A stretch of 6,014 bases of DNA from Hyphomicrobiales bacterium (lineage in GTDB: Bacteria; Pseudomonadota; Alphaproteobacteria; Rhizobiales; Aestuariivirgaceae), in NCBI GenBank assembly GCA_027067085.1, contig JAMOMM010000504.1:1-6014 (forward strand). Reading direction: 5' to 3'. The notes beneath the pieces were generated by a model, which saw only the letters and a program-made list of their open reading frames with translations, was not told the origin of the DNA and did no database searches. The position numbers were made by a program, and so were the translations under genes. This document shows positions 1 through 6,014 of this stretch, in pieces; position 1 is the first letter of the stretch, and the number at the start of each line of letters is the position of its first letter.

Positions 1-1493
1 CCAAATTTGCGCCGATATAAACTTACCGCATAATCCACAACTGTCTCGTGGTCATGGCTACCATCGGGTCGCAATATTTTCCGTGTATATTCACTGGCAA
101 AAATCGGTTCAACGCCACTCGACACATTTCCAGCAAACAACGAAATGGTTCCTGTTGGCGCAATTGAGGTCACTAAACCATTACGCATACCATGCTGCTT
201 AATCAGTTGTCGGGTTTCGTCATCTAGCCCTTTAACCCCATGAGATTGGCAAAATGCAGCTTCTTCATAACGAGGAAACGAACCTTTTTCTTTCGCCAGC
301 AACGCGCTCGCACGATAGGCCGCCGTTTCAATGATTGACATCCACCGTGTTGACAAATCAACCGCACGCGAACTGCCATATGAAAGCTTACACATTGCCA
401 ATGCATCAGCCAAACCCGTAACACCCAAACCTATACGGCGTTTTTCTTTGGCTTCTTTTTCCAATTGCGGCAAAGGGAATTTGGAAACATCAATAACATT
501 ATCCAACATGCGCACAGCAACCGTTACCGCTTCGCCCAGTGCTTGCTCATTTAGTTGAGCATCCTCATCAAAGGCATTTTCAATAAACTGCGTTAAGTTC
601 ATCGACCCAAGCAAACAAGCACCAAATGGTGGTAAGGGTTGCTCTCCACATGGGTTTGTTGAGTAAATGGTTTCACAGTAAGAAAGGTTGTTCAAACGGT
701 TAATTCGATCAATGAAAATCACCCCAGGCTCGGCACTTTCATAATTGGACTGCATAATTTTGTCCCACAATGCTTTGGCCCGCACTATCTTAAAAACTTT
801 CCCATCAAATATGAGTGGCCATTGCGCATCATCTTTAACTGCAACCATAAATGCATCGCTAATCAAAACGGACAAATTAAACATCCGCAACGACTGACCA
901 TCACGCTTTGCATCAATAAAGGCTTCAACATCTGGATGATCGCATGCAAGTGTTGCCATCATCGCCCCACGGCGCGCACCAGCCGACATAATAGTTCGAC
1001 ACATCGCATCCCAAACCGACATAAAGCTAATCGGACCAGAGGCATCAGCCCCTATGCTTTTAACTTCGGCCCCCTTTGGACGTATGGTTGAAAAGTCTTG
1101 GCCAATGCCACCACCTTGTTGCATGGCCAATGCCGCGTGCTTTAACTCTTCAAAAATCCCTGAAATAGAATCTTTTGCCCGCCCCATAACAAAACAGTTA
1201 AACAGCGTCACTTCGCGACCAGTACCTGCCCCTGCCAAAATTCTCCCCGCTGGTAAAAATTTATAATCTAACATCAACTGGTAAAACGCCTCTTGGATCG
1301 CAGGACGGCGGTTTTTCTGTTCCGGTTTTACCAGCGCCTTAGCCACACGGGCAAAAGTATCCTTAACATCACCATCACCGCGCGCCTCACAGGGCACGCC
1401 ATCGCTACCAGTGAAACGATACTTACGTTCCCAAATTTCGCGAGCAATCTTGATTTTAGCAATTTCCATTCCCAATAATAGCAAAACATTCAC
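1..1493 (-). CDS. nrdJ: Adenosylcobalamin-dependent (class II) ribonucleotide reductase, N-terminal part; runs off left edge
   Basis: Class II ribonucleotide reductases make deoxyribonucleotides from ribonucleotides in the cytoplasm, using a coenzyme-B12-derived radical. The reading frame is open without interruption from the start to the window edge, giving about 497 residues. Numbered from the GTG start, Cys100 (in FNCFVM) and Cys293 (in FGACLLGS) fit the redox pair. The segment TNPCGEQPLPPFGAC carries the thiyl-radical Cys282 with flanking Asn280 and Glu284. The glycine-rich GGGIGQDFSTIR begins near 127, and the phosphate-binding PTGTIS at 446. The spacing of 11 residues between Cys282 and Cys293 matches B12-dependent enzymes, and NPCGEQPLPP is typical of NrdJ. 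The C-terminal end with the swinging-arm cysteines lies outside the window. No ATP-cone domain is visible at the N-terminus. The GTG at 1493 is preferred because a strong Shine-Dalgarno precedes it. The ATG at 1469, eight codons inside, has no properly spaced ribosome site, although an automatic caller may choose it. Family assignment is firm; diphosphate versus triphosphate use is not decided by the sequence. Confidence 0.95.
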   Translation of the reverse strand, partial: MNVLLLLGMEIAKIKIAREIWERKYRFTGSDGVPCEARGDGDVKDTFARVAKALVKPEQKNRRPAIQEAFYQLMLDYKFLPAGRILAGAGTGREVTLFNCFVMGRAKDSISGIFEELKHAALAMQQGGGIGQDFSTIRPKGAEVKSIGADASGPISFMSVWDAMCRTIMSAGARRGAMMATLACDHPDVEAFIDAKRDGQSLRMFNLSVLISDAFMVAVKDDAQWPLIFDGKVFKIVRAKALWDKIMQSNYESAEPGVIFIDRINRLNNLSYCETIYSTNPCGEQPLPPFGACLLGSMNLTQFIENAFDEDAQLNEQALGEAVTVAVRMLDNVIDVSKFPLPQLEKEAKEKRRIGLGVTGLADALAMCKLSYGSSRAVDLSTRWMSIIETAAYRASALLAKEKGSFPRYEEAAFCQSHGVKGLDDETRQLIKQHGMRNGLVTSIAPTGTISLFAGNVSSGVEPIFASEYTRKILRPDGSHDHETVVDYAVSLYRRKF

Positions 1494-1499
1494 GTTTGT

Positions 1500-1506
1500 C
1501 CACCTT
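1500..1506 (-). promoter_or_regulatory. Shine-Dalgarno of nrdJ, decides a GTG start
   Basis: Read on the minus strand this is AAGGTGG, close to the ideal ribosome-binding sequence, six bases before the GTG at 1493-1491. The ATG at 1469-1467 lies 30 bases from it, far too distant. An ATG at 1489 is within reach but in another frame. The site therefore supports a GTG start and eight extra residues (MNVLLLLG). Confidence 0.7.
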
Positions 1507-1548
1507 TTGTTCTTTCTGTAATTAAAGTCTCTTCACGAAGAATTGTGG

Positions 1549-1577
1549 TTGCTAGCGCAAACATATTCCATTATCAT
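1549..1577 (+). promoter_or_regulatory. Putative sigma-70-type promoter for the DUF302 gene
   Basis: TTGCTA (1549-1554) and TATCAT (1572-1577) are separated by 17 bases and resemble -35 and -10 boxes. They end 33 bases before the GTG start at 1611, a normal leader length. The -35 box sits in a small interrupted palindrome (TTGC-TAGC-GCAA, 1549-1560) that could be a protein-binding site, though it is too short to be convincing. The rest of the 1494-1610 spacer, which must also hold the nrdJ promoter, shows no clear second promoter. I see nothing in it that resembles a NrdR box. Confidence 0.4.
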
Positions 1578-1610
1578 CATATATGGTAACAGATATGAGA
1601 GGGAATTCCT

Positions 1611-2198
1611 GTGAAAATGCTCCGCAATATACTCGCGCTGATCGGCGTGGTCGCCATCGCAAGTGCAGCTTGGTACGGTCCAATAGCTTGGAAATATTAT
1701 TCAGCCTTTAATGAGTTTGATCCAAAGGCAAAGGCCACCTATATCGGCATGTTTGAACGCCTGATTGAAACAGGCAACTCTGCAGCAGCAACCGTTTGGA
1801 AGGCAAAAGTTGCCGAAGGGCTAACCTTTGAAGAGGTTGATGAGTCAATCAAACAAACCGCCATTGCAAACAATATTCGCGGCGTTGGAAACTTACCACT
1901 TGGAGATCAAGTTGCGGCAATGAAGGGTAAACCTTGGCGCAAACTAAACATTTATCTTTATTGCAATCCATTAACGGCTGCAAAAATGGTTGAGCACGAT
2001 CCAGCATATGCAGCCTACCTGCCGTGCCGCGTTTCATTAGTTGAAGATGAAAAGGGCCAACTTTGGATTTACACTCTTGATATGGACATGATGATTTATG
2101 GCGGTAAAACATTGCCACCAGAACTCTTGAAAGAAGCCATTCAGGTTAAAAAAATCATGAAAGACATTCTTGAAAAAGCTGCGGCTGGCGATTTTTAA
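1611..2198 (+). CDS. Membrane-anchored DUF302 domain protein
   Basis: This 195-residue protein has a hydrophobic N-terminal segment (about residues 4-22, LRNILALIGVVAIASAAWY) that looks like an uncleaved signal anchor. A polar, partly helical region follows (35-90), and the C-terminal half (about 91-195) matches DUF302 (TT1751-like fold). Its landmarks are IYLYCNPLTAAKM with Cys118, AYLPCRVSLVED with Cys139, GQLWIYTLDMDMMIYGG, and the ending LPPELLKEA. The domain most likely faces the periplasm. The family's biochemical function is not established, so no activity is assigned; related anchored proteins occur in many proteobacteria. The GTG start is chosen because a GAGAGGGA ribosome site (1597-1604) lies six bases upstream; the ATG two codons later is an alternative. 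The gene is divergent from nrdJ and ends three bases from the convergent gene on the other strand, with its likely terminator inside that gene. Confidence 0.85.
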   Translation: MKMLRNILALIGVVAIASAAWYGPIAWKYYSAFNEFDPKAKATYIGMFERLIETGNSAAATVWKAKVAEGLTFEEVDESIKQTAIANNIRGVGNLPLGDQVAAMKGKPWRKLNIYLYCNPLTAAKMVEHDPAYAAYLPCRVSLVEDEKGQLWIYTLDMDMMIYGGKTLPPELLKEAIQVKKIMKDILEKAAAGDF

Positions 2199-2201
2199 GC
2201 C

Positions 2202-2540
2202 TTAGGGTTTAGCAATTTTTTCACACCAACCACGATCAAGAAAACCGGCTAGATAATCATGAAAATAGCCGGTTTTCATATTAAACCTAACAACGGTTAG
2301 ATCATCACGTGCCGATGGTTTAAACGCTTCAATAATTGGCAGCTCGCACGATTTAATTTTCAGCTGAGTATCAATCTCGCGCCAATAAACGCTGCACTTT
2401 TCCTTATCTATTTTAAAAGTATAGCGGCCTGTATGGCTGCCCCCTTTTACTGTACACGCGTGCCACGAAGGAGATGCAAAAACAGCGTTAACAGGCAGCA
2501 ACGCGAAAACAGCGATTAAAACAATAATAGATCTGGTCAT
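2202..2540 (-). CDS. Small secreted protein with four cysteines, function unknown
   Basis: I do not recognise this 112-residue protein. It has a clear Sec signal peptide: MTR, then a hydrophobic core (residues 4-20), then a likely cleavage after VFA (residue 22). The mature part is about 90 residues, basic and rich in aromatics, with Cys29, Cys49, Cys65 and Cys106. Four cysteines in a small exported protein suggest two disulfides. There is no lipobox, so it is probably soluble in the periplasm or released. The ATG at 2540 is the first start after an in-frame stop, and no Shine-Dalgarno precedes it. The signal peptide beginning exactly there supports both the start and the gene being real. It is convergent with the DUF302 gene and divergent from the EamA transporter, so no operon partner hints at its role. 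Confidence 0.75.
   Translation of the reverse strand: MTRSIIVLIAVFALLPVNAVFASPSWHACTVKGGSHTGRYTFKIDKEKCSVYWREIDTQLKIKSCELPIIEAFKPSARDDLTVVRFNMKTGYFHDYLAGFLDRGWCEKIAKP
2240..2277 (+). terminator. Perfect 12-bp inverted repeat, likely terminator of the DUF302 gene, inside the opposing gene
   Basis: GAAAACCGGCTA (2240-2251) and TAGCCGGTTTTC (2266-2277) are exact reverse complements around a 14-base loop. On the plus strand the RNA would be an A-run, a GC-rich stem core and a run of four U, as in an intrinsic terminator, starting 42 bases after the DUF302 stop codon. The U-run is short and forms part of the stem, so efficiency is uncertain. The repeat lies wholly inside the coding sequence of the minus-strand secreted protein (residues about 88-101), and it is symmetrical enough to form a hairpin in that transcript too. 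Confidence 0.55.
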
Positions 2541-2545
2541 ACGCC

Positions 2546-2574
2546 ATTATTTCAGGTTCAGTAGCCAAGACCAA
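2546..2574 (-). promoter_or_regulatory. Putative promoter of the small secreted protein, placed for a leaderless transcript
   Basis: On the minus strand TTGGTC (2574-2569) and AATAAT (2551-2546) are 17 bases apart. Only five bases separate the -10-like box from the ATG at 2540. A start site six to seven bases beyond the -10 would fall on the start codon itself, in keeping with the missing ribosome-binding site. The whole 2541-2588 spacer must serve two divergent genes. Confidence 0.35.
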
Positions 2575-2588
2575 ATCATTTTTATTTT

Positions 2589-3476
2589 ATGGCGGCAGCT
2601 TTGGCTTTCAATTCCCTCAACGACCACACAAAAGGGCTGTTAATCACCTTTGTCGGCGCAATGGTTATCACCTTTGACACGCCCGTCCTCAGATTGATCG
2701 ATGGCCCCACATGGACGGTTATGTTCTGGCGCTCGATTTTGCTCTCAATCGCAGTGACTTGTTTTTGGTTAGTCATGAAACTATTCAAAAAACCCACAGC
2801 TCCCCTCATAAATGGCAAGAGCGGTTTTGCTATCATAGTGGCTTATTCAATTGGCGGCGTTTCATTTATTCTTTCTGTTCATAATACAGAGATCGCTAAC
2901 GTTGTATTCATTCTCGCCCTAACTCCTTTAGCAGCAGCCCTCATCTCACTTGTCTGGTTCAAGGAAGTGCCAACAATCAGCACTTGGCTCGCCATGGCGG
3001 GCGGCTTGATCGGCGTTGGCGTCATTGTATGGGGCGGGATAGGCACTGGCTCAATGTTTGGCAACGCCATGGCAGCTATTACCACGGCATGTATGGCACT
3101 TGCTTTTACCATCACAAGATACACCCGCAAAGACATGTCCATGTCACCAATGTTTACGGGCATAATAACAGCAAGCATCGCTTACATCTTTGTTCAAGAT
3201 CTAAGCCTGACAAATGAGCAATGGTTTTGGATGGGCATCAACGGAGTTCTTATTATGCCGCTTGCTTACAGCATGCTTGCCCTTGGCCCTAAGTATATTT
3301 CAGCCGCCGAAGTTGCCCTCTTTCTACTTCTAGAAACAGTCCTCGCACCAATCTGGGTGTGGTTTGCGGTTGGAGAAAAAATCAATGGCGCCACCATAAT
3401 CGGCGGCGCCATAATTCTTGCAACGCTCATCACCCACTCAACGTTTAAGTTGATGAAGCGTAAAAGGGTTAGATAA
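2589..3476 (+). CDS. DMT-superfamily EamA-type transporter, ten membrane segments
   Basis: This 295-residue inner-membrane protein has about ten hydrophobic segments, near 16-37, 45-66, 79-98, 104-123, 131-150, 158-177, 186-205, 211-231, 241-262 and 267-284. They are arranged as two EamA repeats of five. Family landmarks are FWRS after the first helix, the NVVFILALTPLAAALISLVW stretch with a following KE in repeat one, and LGPKYISAAEVALFLLLETV ending in GE in repeat two. A basic tail (KLMKRKRVR) should be cytoplasmic. Length is normal for the family. EamA proteins export or import small metabolites such as amino acids or purines, and the substrate cannot be read from sequence. The ATG at 2589 follows a T-rich stretch with no Shine-Dalgarno. 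An in-frame stop at 2562 rules out a much earlier start, and a later ATG at 2661 would cut into the first helix. The gene overlaps greA by eight bases, tail to tail. Confidence 0.92.
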   Translation: MAAALAFNSLNDHTKGLLITFVGAMVITFDTPVLRLIDGPTWTVMFWRSILLSIAVTCFWLVMKLFKKPTAPLINGKSGFAIIVAYSIGGVSFILSVHNTEIANVVFILALTPLAAALISLVWFKEVPTISTWLAMAGGLIGVGVIVWGGIGTGSMFGNAMAAITTACMALAFTITRYTRKDMSMSPMFTGIITASIAYIFVQDLSLTNEQWFWMGINGVLIMPLAYSMLALGPKYISAAEVALFLLLETVLAPIWVWFAVGEKINGATIIGGAIILATLITHSTFKLMKRKRVR

Positions 3477-3942
3477 AGCTAACGTCTAAAACTTCGTAGC
3501 TTTTGCCACCACCTGGTGTATTCACTTCAACTGAATCACCAATGGTTTTTGAAATCAACGCACGCGCGATTGGCGATGTAATCGAAATCTTGCCTTGTTT
3601 AACATCGGCTTCAAACTCACCCACAATTTGATAAGTGGTTTCATCGTCGGTATCTTCATCAACAAGTTTAACCGTCGCACCAAACTTAATTGTATCACCG
3701 CTAAGTTTTGAAACATCAATCACTTCAGCCCGCGACATGCTATCTTCAAACTCTGCAATACGTGCTTCGTTCAATCCTTGCTGCTCTTTGGCTGCGTGAT
3801 ACTCAGCATTTTCCGACAGGTCACCATGCTCGCGCGCTTCTGCAATCGCCTTAACGATCCGAGGGCGTTCAACTGACTTCATCGTTTTAATTTCTGCCAT
3901 AATCGCCTCGTAGGCTCCAGCAGTCATTGGAACTTTATCCAT
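3469..3942 (-). CDS. greA: Transcription elongation factor GreA
   Basis: GreA enters the secondary channel of RNA polymerase and stimulates cleavage of the RNA 3' end in backtracked complexes. The 157-residue length is standard for the family. The N-terminal coiled coil spans about residues 1-75 and carries the tip motif GDLSENAEYHAAKEQQ, with catalytic acidic residues Asp41 and Glu44 at the same positions as in E. coli. The C-terminal FKBP-like domain (about 80-157) ends with the familiar SPIARALISKTIGDSVEVNTPGG-type segment. The start ATG at 3942 is preceded by ACGGAAAGAAG, a reasonable ribosome site. The protein most resembles alphaproteobacterial GreA. It follows the acylase gene on the same strand after 125 bp, and it probably has its own promoter. 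Its last codons overlap the 3' end of the convergent transporter gene. Confidence 0.97.
   Translation of the reverse strand: MDKVPMTAGAYEAIMAEIKTMKSVERPRIVKAIAEAREHGDLSENAEYHAAKEQQGLNEARIAEFEDSMSRAEVIDVSKLSGDTIKFGATVKLVDEDTDDETTYQIVGEFEADVKQGKISITSPIARALISKTIGDSVEVNTPGGGKSYEVLDVSFI
3475..3504. terminator. Possible bidirectional terminator at the EamA/greA junction
   Basis: AAAGCTA (3475-3481) and TAGCTTT (3497-3503) are exact reverse complements, and two further CG pairs form inside across a one-base bulge. On the plus strand the hairpin begins in the EamA stop codon and ends in four T. On the minus strand it lies in the last dozen codons of greA and is followed by a T-rich run after the stem. 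The stem is AT-rich, so the signal is modest, but its position between two convergent genes is where a terminator is expected. Confidence 0.4.
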
Positions 3943-3993
3943 ATCTTCTTTCCGTAAAAAATTCGAAATCGGTTTGCCTCAACCTATTCGATA

Positions 3994-4022
3994 ATTGTGC
4001 TTAATTCATTACTTAGATTCAA
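3994..4022 (-). promoter_or_regulatory. Weak candidate promoter for greA
   Basis: On the minus strand TTGAAT (4022-4017) and CACAAT (3999-3994) are spaced by 17 bases and lie about 50 bases upstream of the greA ATG. The -35 match is fair and the -10 match partial. The 3943-4067 spacer is AT-rich and otherwise holds only the inverted repeat next to the acylase stop codon. Confidence 0.25.
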
Positions 4023-4050
4023 GCCGCAAAATACATAAGGGTTAAATCAT

Positions 4051-4076
4051 AAAAATTCAAGGCCCTTTTAATTTTT
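4051..4076 (-). terminator. AT-rich inverted repeat at the acylase stop codon, weak terminator candidate
   Basis: AAAAATT at 4051-4057 pairs with AATTTTT at 4070-4076, and inside them AAG/CTT pairs around GGC, with a small internal loop between the two stems. Read on the minus strand, the hairpin spans the last codons and stop of the acylase gene and ends in a run of five T. The low GC content of the stem makes efficient termination doubtful, but it separates the acylase gene from greA. Confidence 0.3.
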
Positions 4077-6014
4077 AGGTTTCAACACCAATGTACCAAT
4101 TGCGTCTTTTTCAAAAACCGACTTATCAGTTGTTAGCGGTAAATAGCGAACAGCAGCCCAATCTTTAGCAAAATTATCATAATACTTTGATAAAGGATGC
4201 CCCGACTGCCCTGCCTGATAAATAAACAATGACTTATTCAAATCAGACAAATCAAAAATGTGACGCAAACTAGCCGCATGAATACTTGGGAACTCATAGC
4301 CCATGCGCGGTTTTTTATAGTTGGCGACATTCACAGTATGGGGCCCGCCACCTGTGGGTACAGTCACATTAAACAACTTGTTTAGCAGTGGAAATTTACC
4401 CATAGGTCGATGCTCTGAAACAGCAACATGCTCATCACCCCATTTCCACTTAGAACGATCAGAGCCATATTTAGCACTCACCTTTTCAAGCGCAGATTTC
4501 AATGCAGCAATCACAATGGGCTTACAATCAACCCCTTTGGTGTCTATAGCAGCATTTCCACACCACGCACCTTGGCCATCTTTATTTTCCAACACATTTT
4601 TAATAAGCTCAGACCGCACCCAATGGCGACGGTTTTTCTTCATTTTTCCTTTTGAATCTTGGTCCAGATAAATCGCTTCATTGTCCAAAACTCCACGGAC
4701 CATTTCATCATACCAATAAGCAAACAATAACATTTCAGGCTTGTTTGGTAATGACTGACTATCCCAACTCGCCATCATATTATAGATAGGTTTGTACTCT
4801 GGTTCTTTATGAATATGCTTCAACATCAGTGGTAATAATTCACGCACGAACAGCGAGGTTACATCACCCTGAATTTTAGCAAAGCTTTGGGCATCATGCT
4901 TTTGTGTTCCAGCCAATAAATCACGAATACGATTGGCCCGGTAAGGCACTGTCCATTCACTGGTGATGTAATACGGATACTTATTATCAACAATTTTATG
5001 ATTAGCCGTATAGATCACACTATTTTCAGGATTATACTTTTGCGGCAATTCATCGGTAGGAATAAACCCATCCCAATCATATTTAGCATCCCAACCAGGT
5101 GATGGCACTTTGCCCATCAATTTGTTTTCTGGCTTTCGAATTGGCACACGCGAAGGGGCAAAATAGCCAATATTACCCTGCGTATCAGCAAACACCATAT
5201 TTTGTTGCGGGCTCATAAACTTTCCAGCTGCGGCCTTGAACTCTGCCCAGTTTTTTGCCGCTGCCATACCAGATGCAGCCTCAGCAGAGGTATCAACATC
5301 CATCAACGCAGTCCATTGAAACGATAGCACAGCCTTTTCGCCCAAAAGTTTAGGCAATTTGCTCAGTACATCAGACATGACAGGGCCATGGCGTGTTTCG
5401 CGAACATTCAAAACAACATCAGAACCAAGCCGAACTTTAATGACCTCTTTGCGCGTCTTAAATTTTTGCGGCCCATCTGGCGTATCATAGTACTGACTTG
5501 GATCCACGGGAGAAATCGGGTCTTTAGGTATAGAGTCCGCCCTGCTAATGCGTTCAATATACATATCTTGAACATCAGGCGCGGTGTTGGTAAAGCCCCA
5601 TGCAATATGTTGATTACGTCCCAAAATAATATACGGCGCAGAAGGCAGCGATGCTCCAATTGCATCAAAACCAATTGATGGAACGGAGATATGAACATGA
5701 TACCAAATCGCAGGGGCCGTTAAGCCAAGGTGGGGATCGTTAGCCAATAAGGGCTTGCCAGATTTTGTCCGTGACCCATCAACCACCCAGTTATTAGAGC
5801 CAACACCAGTGACCCCACTATTACGCAAAATTTCAGGGTATTTATCATCATCAAGAATATTGGCAACCTTGCCTAATTTGAAACCATACAACTTATTCAG
5901 GTCAGGAATCTTAATGGGTTGTTGATGAGGGTAAGGCGGGAAGAACTCTTGCACTCGATTAGCTGGCAAACGGCTAGCCAATTCAAGCCGAGCAATTTCT
6001 TTGGTCCAGTTACC
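4068..6014 (-). CDS. Penicillin acylase family Ntn-hydrolase, N-terminus outside window
   Basis: Members are made as one precursor that cuts itself into alpha and beta chains and hydrolyses amide bonds of penicillins, acyl-homoserine lactones or other acylated compounds, usually in the periplasm. The frame stays open to the right edge, so the start, any signal peptide and most of the alpha chain are missing; 648 residues are visible. The TTG at 5981 is an internal Leu, since residues GNWTKEIARLE precede it. The self-cleavage site is VTGVG|SNNWVV; the nucleophile Ser is encoded at 5796-5798 and starts a beta chain of about 576 residues. With this Ser as beta-1, the His in NDPHLG is beta-23, as in PvdQ-type acylases, and the Asn in YTANHK is near beta-266, where the oxyanion Asn is expected. 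RHGPVMSD, the PYRANRI arginines and the C-terminal GQSGHPLSKYYD are further family marks. The substrate is unknown. It lies 125 bp upstream of greA on the same strand. Confidence 0.95.
   Translation of the reverse strand, partial: GNWTKEIARLELASRLPANRVQEFFPPYPHQQPIKIPDLNKLYGFKLGKVANILDDDKYPEILRNSGVTGVGSNNWVVDGSRTKSGKPLLANDPHLGLTAPAIWYHVHISVPSIGFDAIGASLPSAPYIILGRNQHIAWGFTNTAPDVQDMYIERISRADSIPKDPISPVDPSQYYDTPDGPQKFKTRKEVIKVRLGSDVVLNVRETRHGPVMSDVLSKLPKLLGEKAVLSFQWTALMDVDTSAEAASGMAAAKNWAEFKAAAGKFMSPQQNMVFADTQGNIGYFAPSRVPIRKPENKLMGKVPSPGWDAKYDWDGFIPTDELPQKYNPENSVIYTANHKIVDNKYPYYITSEWTVPYRANRIRDLLAGTQKHDAQSFAKIQGDVTSLFVRELLPLMLKHIHKEPEYKPIYNMMASWDSQSLPNKPEMLLFAYWYDEMVRGVLDNEAIYLDQDSKGKMKKNRRHWVRSELIKNVLENKDGQGAWCGNAAIDTKGVDCKPIVIAALKSALEKVSAKYGSDRSKWKWGDEHVAVSEHRPMGKFPLLNKLFNVTVPTGGGPHTVNVANYKKPRMGYEFPSIHAASLRHIFDLSDLNKSLFIYQAGQSGHPLSKYYDNFAKDWAAVRYLPLTTDKSVFEKDAIGTLVLKPKN

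Noticed and set aside
822..1266. Plus-strand open frames of 70-89 codons across the nrdJ region
   Set aside because: They lie opposite a continuous, motif-rich nrdJ frame, and their translations have no domain-like character; they are shadows.
3385..3412. Inverted repeat ATGGCGCC / GGCGCCAT within the transporter gene
   Set aside because: It lies deep in codons for the small-residue-rich last helix (INGATIIGGAI), with no T-run. Alternating Gly/Ala codons explain it.
3469..4068. Acylase and greA as one operon
   Set aside because: The genes share a strand, but a 125-bp spacer with a terminator-like repeat and a candidate promoter, and unrelated functions, argue for separate units.
5388..5698. 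Paired 96-codon frames on both strands inside the acylase gene
   Set aside because: Both sit over conserved beta-chain sequence in other frames, without family-like features.
5979..5981. TTG as the start codon of the acylase gene
   Set aside because: The frame continues upstream to the window edge with alpha-chain-like sequence. A start here would leave only about 60 residues before the nucleophile Ser, far short of an alpha chain.
1..6014. Mobile element, CRISPR, defence island or other novel system
   Set aside because: No transposase or integrase, no spaced direct repeats and no toxin or nuclease genes are present. All but two genes belong to well-known families and are intact where visible.

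Overview
The window reads as an ordinary chromosomal stretch of a heterotrophic bacterium, most likely an alphaproteobacterium with moderate to low GC. This rests on my recognition of the GreA protein, which closely resembles Rhizobiales-type GreA around its tip motif and in its C-terminal domain. A coenzyme-B12-dependent ribonucleotide reductase is also common in that class. No taxonomic search could be run, so the placement is an inference.

Layout from left to right. Positions 1-1493 on the minus strand hold the N-terminal ~497 residues of a class II ribonucleotide reductase (nrdJ), which runs off the left edge. A 117-bp divergent spacer follows, and then a plus-strand gene for a membrane-anchored DUF302 protein (1611-2198). 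This meets, tail to tail with a 3-bp gap, a minus-strand gene for a small secreted four-cysteine protein of unknown function (2202-2540). A 48-bp divergent spacer leads to a plus-strand DMT/EamA-family transporter (2589-3476). The transporter gene overlaps by 8 bp, tail to tail, the minus-strand greA (3469-3942). After a 125-bp spacer comes a large minus-strand penicillin-acylase-family gene (4068 to beyond 6014), whose N-terminal part lies outside the window.

The genes do not form an obvious pathway. They are a nucleotide-metabolism enzyme, a transcription factor for RNA polymerase rescue, an amidohydrolase, a transporter and two envelope proteins, mostly each in its own transcription unit. 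The strand alternates nearly gene by gene, so intergenic space is scarce. At both convergent junctions a terminator-like inverted repeat lies inside the 3' part of the opposing coding sequence. I see no mobile element, CRISPR array, tRNA, rRNA or defence-type system, and no stretch above 300 bp lacks a gene. The most interesting observations concern how these packed genes start and stop.
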